Shown here: positions 55,671 through 64,000 of the stretch, piece after piece
Layout of the letters: each line of letters opens with the position of its first letter
Position numbering within the stretch: the stretch's first letter is position 1
Source: Anaerosalibacter massiliensis
GTDB taxonomy: Bacteria > Bacillota > Clostridia > Tissierellales > Sporanaerobacteraceae
Assembly (NCBI GenBank): GCA_000751555.1
Contig: CCEZ01000007.1
Location: 62,001-126,000 of the forward strand
DNA length: 64,000 nt
Reading direction: 5' to 3'
Notes under the pieces: generated by a model
The model's input: the letters and a program-made list of their open reading frames with translations, nothing else
Told to the model about the DNA's origin: nothing
The model's database searches: none
Made by a program: the position numbers and the translations under genes

Positions 55671-58403
55671 CTATGCATTTCTGCCACAACATTTTTTATA
55701 TTTCTTTCCACTACCACAAGGACATGGATCATTTCTGCCAATTTTCTTTCCCTTTACTATAGGTTTTTGTCCTCCTCTATTTTCTTTATTAGTTGAGACT
55801 GCTTTTGCCACTCTTTTTCTTTCCATTTTGTCTGGAGTTTCTACATTGTATAAATACTTAACAGTATCTTCTTGGATGCTCCTATTCATCTCTTCAAACA
55901 TGTCAAACCCTTCTATCTGATATGCCCTTACTGGATCTTCCTGACCATAAGCTCTAAGACCGATACCTTGTTTTAATTGATCCATAGCATCTATATGATC
56001 CATCCATTTATTGTCTACTACTTGTAAGAGGACTATTCTTTCTATTTCTCTAAATCTTTCTTCTCCTATTTCTTTCTCTTTTTCTTCATAATATTTTTCA
56101 GACAAACTATATAATTTATCTCTGATTTCTTCCTTATCTAGATTCTTAATGTTTTCTTTATTTAAGTATCCACTAGGTAAGAATATACTCTCTAAATAAT
56201 TTTCAAATCCTTCTAAATTCCATTCCTCTACAAACTCACTACCTTGTGAATACATATCAATACCTCTGTCTATCATACCCTTAGTCATAGACATAATATA
56301 GCTTTTTAGATTTTCACCTTCTAATACTCTTCTTCTTTCTTTATATATTACTTCCCTTTGCTTATTCATTACATCATCATATTGAAGAACATGTTTTCTA
56401 ATAGCAAAATTATTTCCTTCAACTTTACTCTGAGCACTTTCAATAGACTTAGTCAAAAGTTTATGTTCCAATACTTCATCATCTGGCAGACTGCCTACTA
56501 TCCCTTCAAACCTATTGCTTCCAAACAGCCTCATCAAATCATCTTCAAGGGAAATATAAAATCTAGACGAACCTGGATCTCCTTGACGGCCTGATCTTCC
56601 TCTAAGCTGGTTGTCAATCCTTCTCGACTCATGTCTTTCAGTACCAATGATATGAAGTCCTCCCACTGATACAACTTCATTATGTTCTTTATCTGTTTCA
56701 ACTTTAAACTTTTCATAAAGCTTTTCATATGTTTTTCTTGCTTCCAATATTTCTTCATCATTCGTATCTATAAAACTATCTACAGATGATATAATTTCAT
56801 CACTATAACCTTTCTTTTTCATTTCTGCTTTTGCAAGATACTCAGGATTTCCTCCCAATACTATATCTGTACCACGTCCAGCCATATTTGTAGCTATAGT
56901 TACCGCTCCAATTCTACCAGCTTGTGCAACAATTTCTGCTTCTCTTTCATGATGTTTTGCATTTAATACTTCATGGGAAATTTTTTCTTTTCTAAGCATC
57001 TTACTTAATATTTCTGATTTTTCTATGGATATAGTACCTACAAGTATAGGCTGACCTGTGCTATGTCTTTCCTTTATTTCCTCAATTGCTGCATTGAATT
57101 TAGCCTCTTCTGTTTTATATATACAATCATGATAGTCTTCCCTTACAACAGGCTTATTAGTTGGAATTTCAACTACATCTATATTATATATTTCTCTAAA
57201 TTCACTTTCCTCTGTCTTAGCTGTTCCTGTCATACCTGAAAGCTTTTCATACATTCTAAAATAATTTTGAAATGTAATAGTAGCTAAAGTTTTAGACTCA
57301 CTTCTTACATTTAATCCCTCTTTAGCCTCAATAGCTTGATGTAGTCCATCACTATATCTTCTTCCATGCATAAGTCTCCCTGTAAACTCATCTACAATCA
57401 ATACTTCTCCATCTTTAACTACATAATCTATATCTTTTTTCATTAAATATTTTGCCTTTAATCCTTGATTTATATGATGGGCTATTTCCATATTGTCAGG
57501 ATTAGCTAAATTTTCTAACCCAAAAAACTTTTCTGCCTTCTTAGTTCCCTTTTCAGTTAAAGTTACAGTTCTAGCTTTTTCATCTACTACGAAATCTACA
57601 ACTTCTTCCTTTATTTCTCTATCAAAGGGATCCGTATTTTTTTCATTTGGATCTAATATTCTCCCTTCCAGACTCTTTACAAAATTATCTGCTGTATAAT
57701 ATAGTTTTGTTGATTTATCACCTGAACCTGAAATAATAAGTGGAGTTCTAGCTTCATCTATAAGAATACTGTCAACCTCATCTACTATTGCAAAGTTTAA
57801 TTTTCTTTGAACCATTTCGTCTTTGTAGATAACCATATTATCTCTTAAATAATCAAATCCAAATTCATTATTAGTTCCATAAGTTATATCACAATTATAA
57901 GCTTCTTTTCTTTCTTCACTATCCATATCATGAGTTATACAGCCAACACTAAGATTTAAAAACTCATATATTTTTCCCATCCATTCTTTATCTCTTTTAG
58001 CTAGATAATCATTAACTGTAACAATATGAACGCCCTCTCCAGTAAGAGCATTTAAATATGCTGGAAGAGTTGCAACAAGGGTTTTTCCTTCTCCTGTTTT
58101 CATCTCTGCTATTCTACCTTGATGGAGTATTATACCACCTTCAAGTTGTACTCTAAAATGTTTCATATCTAATACTCTACTAGATGCTTCTCTAACTACT
58201 GCAAAAGCTTCTGGCAAAATATCATCTAATGTTTCTCCTTTTTTTAGTCTTTCTTTAAATTCAAAAGTCTTTTTTTTCAGATCCTCATCCGAAAGTTTTT
58301 CTATACTGTCTTCTAAATCTTCTATTTCATCTACTAGAGTATCTATCTTTTTCAATTCTCTCTCACTATAAGAGCCAAATATTTTTTCAAACAAGGCTTT
58401 CAT
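55671..58403 (-). CDS. secA: Preprotein translocase ATPase SecA
   Basis: A 910-residue motor. I chose ATG 58403 (AAAGGTGG upstream). It has the Walker A site MKTGEGKT near residue 100, [18 protein letters not shown], the preprotein-crosslinking domain, helicase motif [25 protein letters not shown], and the C-terminal zinc-binding tail [17 protein letters not shown]. It drives protein export through SecYEG. prfB follows directly and is the usual partner in Firmicutes. Confidence 0.97.
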   Translation of the reverse strand: MKALFEKIFGSYSERELKKIDTLVDEIEDLEDSIEKLSDEDLKKKTFEFKERLKKGETLDDILPEAFAVVREASSRVLDMKHFRVQLEGGIILHQGRIAEMKTGEGKTLVATLPAYLNALTGEGVHIVTVNDYLAKRDKEWMGKIYEFLNLSVGCITHDMDSEERKEAYNCDITYGTNNEFGFDYLRDNMVIYKDEMVQRKLNFAIVDEVDSILIDEARTPLIISGSGDKSTKLYYTADNFVKSLEGRILDPNEKNTDPFDREIKEEVVDFVVDEKARTVTLTEKGTKKAEKFFGLENLANPDNMEIAHHINQGLKAKYLMKKDIDYVVKDGEVLIVDEFTGRLMHGRRYSDGLHQAIEAKEGLNVRSESKTLATITFQNYFRMYEKLSGMTGTAKTEESEFREIYNIDVVEIPTNKPVVREDYHDCIYKTEEAKFNAAIEEIKERHSTGQPILVGTISIEKSEILSKMLRKEKISHEVLNAKHHEREAEIVAQAGRIGAVTIATNMAGRGTDIVLGGNPEYLAKAEMKKKGYSDEIISSVDSFIDTNDEEILEARKTYEKLYEKFKVETDKEHNEVVSVGGLHIIGTERHESRRIDNQLRGRSGRQGDPGSSRFYISLEDDLMRLFGSNRFEGIVGSLPDDEVLEHKLLTKSIESAQSKVEGNNFAIRKHVLQYDDVMNKQREVIYKERRRVLEGENLKSYIMSMTKGMIDRGIDMYSQGSEFVEEWNLEGFENYLESIFLPSGYLNKENIKNLDKEEIRDKLYSLSEKYYEEKEKEIGEERFREIERIVLLQVVDNKWMDHIDAMDQLKQGIGLRAYGQEDPVRAYQIEGFDMFEEMNRSIQEDTVKYLYNVETPDKMERKRVAKAVSTNKENRGGQKPIVKGKKIGRNDPCPCGSGKKYKKCCGRNA

Positions 58404-58483
58404 TTTCTTAACCACCTTTCAAAAACAAAACATATCTTTCCATCAATTTTATCACTAATTATTTTAGGATACAAGATATGCCA

Positions 58484-59086
58484 TTATCTACCCATGAAGT
58501 CAAATTGAACCATACTCCCAGTCTTCTTATCCTCAAGCATCATTATTTCCTGTATCAATGTAAATAATCCCAAACATATTATAAAATCTCCAAAGCTAAA
58601 TACATGTGGAAAAGGATATGGTTTAGAAACTAACATTATATCTCCTAGTACAGCTAATTTAGTTTTTTCTACTAATGGAGTATATAATGGTAGTTTTCCT
58701 TGCTCTAAAAGAAAACCAAAATCTTCTAATCCTAATAATTCTAATTCTTCAAGAATAATAGGTCTTTTCCATCCATTAAGAATCATAACTAAGAAATTCA
58801 TAATAGAACCTGATAAAACAATCCATAGGGATCTATATCTTAAATTAATTAGTATTCCTACAAATAACAAAATATAGGATATAATAGATAATTCTCTAGT
58901 AAATTTAAATACACTTTCAAAGCTACTTAGCTCTTCAACAAAATTCATAGTTATTAAAAAGTATTGTATAATTAAAGCCAATATGAGAATCCACATTCTC
59001 CTAAAATTAACCCCTTTAAACCTTGATATTTTACCGCCTCTTATAAAGCCTATTATTAAAGACAATATAATAACTTCAATAAACAA
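58484..59086 (-). CDS. DUF5317 family membrane protein
   Basis: A 200-residue membrane protein with five to six hydrophobic segments, starting at TTG 59086 with GGAGGG six bases upstream. After the first helix (residues 1-15) comes IRGGKISRFKGVNFRRMWILILALIIQY, the conserved start of DUF5317, and later a long polar loop (110-150) and a final helix FGDFIICLGLFTLIQEI. Function unknown. It is located between hpf and secA, with terminators on both sides, and seems monocistronic. Confidence 0.75.
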   Translation of the reverse strand: MFIEVIILSLIIGFIRGGKISRFKGVNFRRMWILILALIIQYFLITMNFVEELSSFESVFKFTRELSIISYILLFVGILINLRYRSLWIVLSGSIMNFLVMILNGWKRPIILEELELLGLEDFGFLLEQGKLPLYTPLVEKTKLAVLGDIMLVSKPYPFPHVFSFGDFIICLGLFTLIQEIMMLEDKKTGSMVQFDFMGR

Positions 59087-59106
59087 TGAAATCCCTCCTA
59101 TACTAA

Positions 59107-59136
59107 AAAATTGCAGGATTTTTATCCTGCAATTTT
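59107..59136 (-). terminator. Terminator of hpf
   Basis: AAAATTGCAGGAT (59107-59119) and ATCCTGCAATTTT (59124-59136) form a perfect 13-bp stem, followed on the minus strand by TTAGTA after further T, 26 bases after hpf. Confidence 0.85.
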
Positions 59137-59161
59137 ATACTCTATATTTAATATTATACTA

Positions 59162-59695
59162 TTAAAACTCTGGTTCAATCAACCCATAATTTCCGTCTTT
59201 TCTTTTATACACTACATTTACCTCGTCAGTTTCCCCATTCATAAACATAAAAAAATTATGTCTAAGTAGTTCCATTTGGAGTATTGCCTCCTCTATACTC
59301 ATAGGTTTCATAGCAAATCTTTTCATTTTAACTATTTTTGGTCCTTCTTCCCTATTCTCTTGGGGTATTGGTTTAATATTTTCAAATCTTATAGTTTTGT
59401 TATCTTGATACCTTTTTTGAAGCTTTGTTTTATGCTTCCTAATCTGTCTCTCTAAAACATCTACTGCTTCATCAATAGAAGTATACATATCATCACTATA
59501 CTCCTCTGCTCTAAGTATGGTTCCAGGAAGATCCACTGTAACTTCGATTATTTGTCTGTTTTTCTCTACACTTAAAGTTACATTCGTCTCCACATCTTCT
59601 TGAAAATACTTATCTAGCTTTCCTAATTTCTTAAAGGTAATATCCTTTAGGGCATCTGTTATATCCATATTCTTACCAGTGATTTTTATTTTCAT
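59162..59695 (-). CDS. hpf: Long-form ribosome hibernation promoting factor
   Basis: A 177-residue protein. I chose ATG 59695 after AAAGGAG; the N-terminal S30AE domain (MKIKITGKNMDITDALKD to ~100) blocks the decoding centre, and the C-terminal dimerisation domain (about 118-177, KRFAMKPMSIEEAILQMELLRHNFFMFMN) joins two 70S ribosomes into 100S dimers in resting cells. The length identifies the long form found in Firmicutes. A perfect palindrome lies in its leader. Confidence 0.95.
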   Translation of the reverse strand: MKIKITGKNMDITDALKDITFKKLGKLDKYFQEDVETNVTLSVEKNRQIIEVTVDLPGTILRAEEYSDDMYTSIDEAVDVLERQIRKHKTKLQKRYQDNKTIRFENIKPIPQENREEGPKIVKMKRFAMKPMSIEEAILQMELLRHNFFMFMNGETDEVNVVYKRKDGNYGLIEPEF

Positions 59696-59712
59696 AAACC
59701 CCAACTCCTTTC

Positions 59713-59732
59713 ACAAGTAAAATTTTACTTGT
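59713..59732. promoter_or_regulatory. 20-bp perfect palindrome in the hpf leader
   Basis: ACAAGTAAAATTTTACTTGT, 17 bases upstream of the hpf start and just before its ribosome binding site. It could be an operator or a small RNA hairpin acting on translation. Confidence 0.4.
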
Positions 59733-59845
59733 ATATCTTATTAATATACTACCCACAAAGTAGTCTCTCATAACAAATTAATATTCAACTTATTAACTTA
59801 TTCATCTATTTTGTATAATTATTTATAAACTTATTAACAATTATA

Positions 59846-59939
59846 TGTGGAGTAATTGTGGATTATATTAGTGGTTTTCTGTGGATAATGTGTATAATTC
59901 TGTGGAAAACTGTTTATGCTAGTTTTAACCTGTGGATAG
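59846..59939 (-). promoter_or_regulatory. Cluster of six DnaA-box-like 9-mers (cluster 2)
   Basis: On the plus strand: TGTGGAGTA 59846, TGTGGATTA 59857, TGTGGATAA 59880 (perfect box), TGTGTATAA 59889, TGTGGAAAA 59901 and TGTGGATAG 59931. All have the same orientation, opposite to cluster 1, within 94 bases. Very AT-rich DNA lies upstream (59760-59845). It occupies the gap between hpf and the flagellar operon terminator. No dnaA or dnaN is in the window. Confidence 0.6.
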
Positions 59940-60100
59940 ATTTCTTAATAAATAGTGGACAATCCATACTTCTTAAAAATTCAACCTTTTATGATAATAT
60001 TGATAATTATTTGATAATTATACTTATTCCTATTCTAGTGTTTTTTAATAAAAAAAGCAATAAAAAATACCATATATGCTATATTATAAAAATATATAAA

Positions 60101-60129
60101 AAAATAACTGCTATTATGACAGTTATTTT
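60101..60129 (-). terminator. Terminator of the flagellar operon
   Basis: AAAATAACTG (60101-60110) and CAGTTATTTT (60120-60129) form a 10-bp stem that overlaps the stop codon of the last gene. A T-run follows on the minus strand. Confidence 0.8.
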
Positions 60130-60593
60130 TTTTCATCTATAAATATACTTTCCTCTATAGATTTATTATATCCTTTATAAGCTTTTTTCCCTTTTTTTAG
60201 TTTTTTTAAATCTGACTTTATTTTTTCTAAACTATTTTTTAAATATTTATTGTTTTCATCATCTAGAATTGAAATAGACATTAATGTAGAGCTTATGTTC
60301 TTTATGATATCTTTTAATATTTTTAAATTTGGATAAACATTTATATCTAATTCATTTATATCATCAACATTATGCTTTTTTTTCAACTCTGAAAATTTAA
60401 TTAAAAACTCTATATCTAGTTTATCTATTTTCTTTATTAACTCATCTTTCTTCTCTAAAATTTCATCAGTCTTAATCATATTTCCTTCGTCAATATATTC
60501 TCTTTGAAATTTTGTAAGTTCTAACATATTATACAAGTATTCAAGCTTTTTTTCACTTATATTTACAATCTCATCTATTAACTCTTTAGTCAT
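60123..60593 (-). CDS. FlgN-like flagellar export chaperone (probable)
   Basis: A 156-residue, highly charged, helical protein. Its heptad-like pattern (KELIDEIVNISEKKLEYL, TDEILEKKDELIKKIDKL) and its place as the last gene after fliS suggest a FlgN- or FliT-type flagellar chaperone, which binds late export substrates in the cytoplasm. Sequence identity in this group is always low, so the name rests on size, helical character and operon position. It starts eight bases after fliS. Confidence 0.55.
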   Translation of the reverse strand: MTKELIDEIVNISEKKLEYLYNMLELTKFQREYIDEGNMIKTDEILEKKDELIKKIDKLDIEFLIKFSELKKKHNVDDINELDINVYPNLKILKDIIKNISSTLMSISILDDENNKYLKNSLEKIKSDLKKLKKGKKAYKGYNKSIEESIFIDEKK

Positions 60594-60601
60594 ATTTACA
60601 C

Positions 60602-60991
60602 CTACTTGTTTGCATATCTAACTTTTTTAATCTTCTGCATAGCTTCTTTCCAGGTATCTTTCAATTCAGTCAAAAGTTCTAGGACCTCTTCTAAAGACTT
60701 AGTTTCTTTTTGTATATTTGCATCAACTAATCTATCTATCATAAACTCATAAATATTTCTTAATTCTTTTGAAATATCATAATCCATATTTAATGAAGCA
60801 TTTAATTCTATAATTATATCTTGGGCTCTAATTATAGCTTCATGAGCTTTCTCTGTATCCCCATTTTCAATACCTATTTTACCAATATTTATAAATTTAA
60901 TTGCTCCTTTATATAGCATAAGAGTTAATTCTTCTGGCGTTGCTGTATTTACAGTGTTTTGTTTATATTGATTTAGGACATTGTGATTCAT
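60602..60991 (-). CDS. fliS: Flagellar export chaperone FliS
   Basis: A 129-residue four-helix protein. The signatures are the start NQYKQNTVNTATPEELTLMLYKGAIKFI and the later helix HEAIIRAQDIIIELNASLNMD, both characteristic of FliS. It binds the C-terminus of flagellin to stop it polymerising before export. It is 19 bases after fliD, as usual. Confidence 0.95.
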   Translation of the reverse strand: MNHNVLNQYKQNTVNTATPEELTLMLYKGAIKFINIGKIGIENGDTEKAHEAIIRAQDIIIELNASLNMDYDISKELRNIYEFMIDRLVDANIQKETKSLEEVLELLTELKDTWKEAMQKIKKVRYANK

Positions 60992-61010
60992 CTAATTCAT
61001 CCTTTCCCCT

Positions 61011-62729
61011 TTAATTAGAAAATTGTTGCATAAGCCACATACTTTGCTGATTCATACGAGAAAGAGCTTTCTCCATTGCTGCAAATTTAGAATAATATTG
61101 ATTTTCTTTATTAAATAAATAAACATTTAAATCTTCAATTTTATTTTCTAATTTCTTAACATCCTTATCTATAATACTAATACTACCATATTCAGTTACA
61201 AAATCTATAAGTATATTAGACTTTACATTTCTATATAAATTAGGATCATCACCTACACCTGATTTGTCAATAATATCCTGCATGCCTAAAATAAAATTGT
61301 CATAAAGCCTTGTTACAATTCCACTTTGACTCCTTTTAACTTTTAATTGCTCACTTGTAAGCTCTCTTTCTGCTGTATAAGATGTGACATTTTCTAATTT
61401 ACCTTCACCATAGTTTGGCTCTTTAAACAATAGCTCTAACACTCCATCTGGATCTTCTTTTATAGCCTTCTTAAACTTAACTTCATCTATAACTAACTTG
61501 CCACCTAAACTTCCTTTGGAAAAGCTTTCCGTACCAATGCCGATTTCAAATAAATGTTTGAATTCTCCTTCTACTCCTTCTATTTCCTCATACATCAAAA
61601 TTCTTGCATTTCCCATAGTTCTTGAAATTAGCTCATCACTTCTCAAAATACCACTCTTGGCCTTTTCTTCCCAAAGCTCAATATCACTCTTATCCATTGC
61701 CCTTTTCTGGTCTGCAGTTAATGGCTGATAGCTTCTATATTTTTTTTGGGTTAAAAGCAAATTGGATTTTTCCACTAGTTTATTATATTCTTCTACAAAC
61801 TTTTCAATTTTTTCATAGAAAGCATCTACATCAGTATCTACAGTTGTTGTAAATTTACCTTCACTTTTTATATTAAAATCAATACCATTTATATTAAATT
61901 GATTAGAATCAACAATTATATTATCCGCACCATCAAAACTAATAATAGCATCTTTACCTATTTCTTTAGTACCAATATTGTATTCTTTACCATTATTAGT
62001 CATATTTAGCCCATTTATAAATTTTTCGCTTATATCGTCATTGGTTTTGATAGTTAATTGTGATTTTGTACCTGTATCTTCTGTTTGCAGGAAAAACCTA
62101 TCTATAGTTGGATCATAAGAAGCCTTTACGCCTAACTTCCCAACTACCTTTCCATCTTCATCTAAAATCTTAGCTGAATTTATAGCATTAACAATATCCT
62201 TCATACTAGTATTTTCTAAATCTGTAAATTCAAAATCCTTAACTCCATTCTTAGTCTCTATAGAAAACCTTATTGTATCATCTTTATCTAACCCAAATTG
62301 GCTAGCTAAATTGTCCTTAGTTCCACCTTCTATAGTTATATTCTTGTTACTTACCATCTTAACTCCCTCTGCTAATTGTTTAACTTCCACATTATAACTT
62401 CCATTCATTGCTTTAGCAGTTGTACTAACTGTTGCCACTTGTTCATTAGAAGAAGTAGCTGCCTTTACCCAAGATAAGTTTTTATAAGAACTTGAAACCA
62501 TAGCTCCTGTAGAAGTAGTTGTAGTAAGACCAAACTCTTTTCTGGTATTCAATATGAAATTTGCAAAATCCTTATTTAAATCATTATAAGCTTCCCTTTT
62601 CCATACTAATAATTCCTTGTTTTGCTCCACTTTATTCAATCTAACTTTTTCTGCTTCCATTATCTTTCCTATCATTTCTTCTGTATCAAAAGGAGAAGCT
62701 AAACCTGTTACTCTTAAATTATTATACAT
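61011..62729 (-). CDS. fliD: Flagellar filament cap protein FliD
   Basis: A 572-residue protein. I chose ATG 62729 (AGGTGG eight bases upstream). The N-terminal D0 segment reads RVTGLASPFDTEEMIGKIMEAEK, the D1-D3 part (about 90-420) has repeated beta units (YNVEVKQLAEG), and the C-terminal helix ends ALSRMNQQSMWLMQQFSN. It caps the growing filament tip and helps flagellin fold. It is part of flaG-fliD-fliS-flgN-like. Flagellin itself is not in the window. Confidence 0.95.
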   Translation of the reverse strand: MYNNLRVTGLASPFDTEEMIGKIMEAEKVRLNKVEQNKELLVWKREAYNDLNKDFANFILNTRKEFGLTTTTSTGAMVSSSYKNLSWVKAATSSNEQVATVSTTAKAMNGSYNVEVKQLAEGVKMVSNKNITIEGGTKDNLASQFGLDKDDTIRFSIETKNGVKDFEFTDLENTSMKDIVNAINSAKILDEDGKVVGKLGVKASYDPTIDRFFLQTEDTGTKSQLTIKTNDDISEKFINGLNMTNNGKEYNIGTKEIGKDAIISFDGADNIIVDSNQFNINGIDFNIKSEGKFTTTVDTDVDAFYEKIEKFVEEYNKLVEKSNLLLTQKKYRSYQPLTADQKRAMDKSDIELWEEKAKSGILRSDELISRTMGNARILMYEEIEGVEGEFKHLFEIGIGTESFSKGSLGGKLVIDEVKFKKAIKEDPDGVLELLFKEPNYGEGKLENVTSYTAERELTSEQLKVKRSQSGIVTRLYDNFILGMQDIIDKSGVGDDPNLYRNVKSNILIDFVTEYGSISIIDKDVKKLENKIEDLNVYLFNKENQYYSKFAAMEKALSRMNQQSMWLMQQFSN

Positions 62730-62741
62730 TACAATCACCAC

Positions 62742-63095
62742 CTATATTTTTTCATCTACGACTATACCTGTTATTTCCCAGATAGCTGCTACTAAATCAA
62801 GTATCTTCTCTGGAGGTATTTCCCTTATTATCTCATTAGTATTTACATCTATTACCTTCACCATTATTTGTTTAGTTTGATCATGAATTGAAAATTCAAA
62901 TCTTCTATCATATATAATAAATTTTTCATTAGCTGATTCTATTGCATCTATAATTTCCTCTTGGGTATATTTCTTTTCATCTGGCAAGAGTGTTTGTCCT
63001 TTGTTTATATTTAAATTTGTATTTTGGGAACTTCTTTCTCCGCCTCTAATTCCATAATTATTTACATTAGTAGACAGACTTTCTCCCACTTTCAT
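62742..63095 (-). CDS. flaG: FlaG-like flagellar protein
   Basis: A 117-residue protein. The N-terminal half is polar and disordered (residues 1-45), and the C-terminal half has the FlaG domain: FSIHDQTKQIMVKVID, then NEIIREIPPEKILDLVAAIWEITGIVVDEKI. FlaG affects filament length. It has AGGGGGG before its ATG and its stop is 12 bases before fliD; it is the first gene of the operon. Confidence 0.9.
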   Translation of the reverse strand: MKVGESLSTNVNNYGIRGGERSSQNTNLNINKGQTLLPDEKKYTQEEIIDAIESANEKFIIYDRRFEFSIHDQTKQIMVKVIDVNTNEIIREIPPEKILDLVAAIWEITGIVVDEKI

Positions 63096-63143
63096 AGCAA
63101 TCCCCCCTCTCTTACTCTCATTTTATATATCGACTAAAAGAGG

Positions 63144-63824
63144 TTATTCTTTAGATTTAAATTTGCTCTTTTTTTGCCAGAAAAGTACTACTCCCACATA
63201 GATTATCTTAATAATAGCTGCTAAAATAGCTCCTGCTGGATCATCTTTAATACTCACTGCCTTTGAAAAAAAGAAAGTAGTTATGAATTGACCTGGTCCA
63301 AGACCTAGAATTGTACCAAATATATAATCTCTTAGTTTAATAGATGTAACTCCAGAAACAAAATTTGCTATACTAAAAGGTATAAAGGGCATACTCCTTA
63401 AGAAAAAAACATATCCCATTCCAAAGCGTTCTATTTTTTCTTTTACTTCATCTAAGCCTATCTTTCTTTCCTTCCTATTATATACTTTATAAACAACTTT
63501 CATCACATTGTCCTGAAAAACCCTTGCCATATAAAATGCAGCTATAGAACCTATTATTCCTCCGATAAATATATAAATAAATCCCTTTAGTCCAAAAAAG
63601 AAAGCTCCTAGTGCATTTAGCCAAGAAATAGGAACAAAAAATACTACTAATATAGTTGTAGCAATAGTAAAAAACATTGCAAAATTAGTACTCTTTTCTG
63701 CATCAGTAAAGAATTCTATTAAACTTTCTTTATCATATATATTTATAGTAGATATAAGATATATAAAAAAGGATATAAATCCTAATATTAAAAGATATTT
63801 AATCCATCTTTTGTTTTTTCTCAT
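63144..63824 (-). CDS. TVP38/TMEM64 (DedA-like) membrane protein
   Basis: A 226-residue membrane protein with five to six helices. It carries the VTT-domain features: GAFFFGLKGFIYIFIGGIIGS near residues 72-92 and FLRSMPFIPFSIANFVSGVTSIKLRDY near 140-166. I chose ATG 63824 because GGAGG is eight bases before it. Members of this family move lipid carriers or maintain the proton gradient; the substrate here is unknown. It lies 48 bases upstream of flaG and could be read into the flagellar operon. Confidence 0.85.
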   Translation of the reverse strand: MRKNKRWIKYLLILGFISFFIYLISTINIYDKESLIEFFTDAEKSTNFAMFFTIATTILVVFFVPISWLNALGAFFFGLKGFIYIFIGGIIGSIAAFYMARVFQDNVMKVVYKVYNRKERKIGLDEVKEKIERFGMGYVFFLRSMPFIPFSIANFVSGVTSIKLRDYIFGTILGLGPGQFITTFFFSKAVSIKDDPAGAILAAIIKIIYVGVVLFWQKKSKFKSKE

Positions 63825-64000
63825 AAAAAACACCTCCAGTCTTTAATTTTCAATTATACTTTATACCATATTTAATTTTTTTCAACCAATATCTACTAGT
63901 ATATATTATGACAACAAATCTAATTTTCATGTCCTTGTACTCAAAATAAATGACTGGTATAATTATATTTAAAGTTAAATTGTAAAGCTTCCTGGAAGGA

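Noticed and set aside
59858-60142. Plus-strand open frame from GTG with a GGAG-like site, two hydrophobic segments
   Set aside because: It lies over the DnaA-box cluster and runs through the flagellar terminator. The apparent ribosome site is part of a TGTGG box. No coding bias.
63981-64000. Short dyad CTTCCTGGAAG at the right edge, similar to 19629-19640
   Set aside because: Too short and cut by the window end; nothing can be concluded.

Overview
The window looks like chromosome of an AT-rich, anaerobic, motile Gram-positive bacterium of the class Clostridia, possibly the Tissierellales / amino-acid-fermenting group. This rests on the very low GC content, strong AGGAGG-type ribosome binding sites, CIRCE-controlled groESL, a Rex regulator beside an acyl-CoA dehydrogenase/EtfBA operon, an NAD(P)-type glutamate dehydrogenase, a BceRS-AB module and flagellar genes. 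The exact genus cannot be fixed from the sequence alone. No rRNA, tRNA or CRISPR array was seen.

Layout. Positions 1-5.6 kb hold two divergent LysR-controlled units: a CoA-disulfide reductase/rhodanese with a sulfite-reductase-like gene that runs off the edge, and a CPA2 antiporter. Positions 5.6-16 kb are accessory and partly decayed: an IS256 relic, a lone DUF262/DUF1524 (GmrSD-like) defence gene, a MarR-MATE efflux operon with twin operators, an orphan membrane protein, a GNAT, a lone saccharopine-dehydrogenase-like enzyme, a 53-bp dispersed repeat, small membrane ORFs, a decayed membrane gene, a signal-peptide mini-gene and an integrase fragment.

Positions 16-34 kb hold guaB-guaA (GuaA has lost most of its glutaminase domain), an ECF sigma/anti-sigma operon with two membrane proteins, a polysaccharide deacetylase, an IS200/IS605 relic, two unknown proteins, groES-groEL, a BceRS-AB peptide-antibiotic sensing and export module with a matching operator, and an OGG-type glycosylase. 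Positions 33.7-39.5 kb are energy metabolism and redox control: glutamate dehydrogenase, acyl-CoA dehydrogenase with EtfB and a ferredoxin-fused EtfA, then rex.

Positions 39.7-64 kb are mostly housekeeping on the minus strand: an ABC-F ATPase, tsaE-tsaB-rimI-tsaD, ribU under an FMN riboswitch, an MBOAT/DHHW O-acetylation pair, an amidohydrolase, a hybrid histidine kinase, tex, secA-prfB (programmed frameshift), a DUF5317 protein, hpf, and the flagellar operon flaG-fliD-fliS-flgN-like. Three structures are not explained by genes: a 489-bp nested foldback element at 44893-45381 and two tight clusters of DnaA-box-like 9-mers, at 41996-42088 and 59846-59939. The two clusters have opposite orientation.
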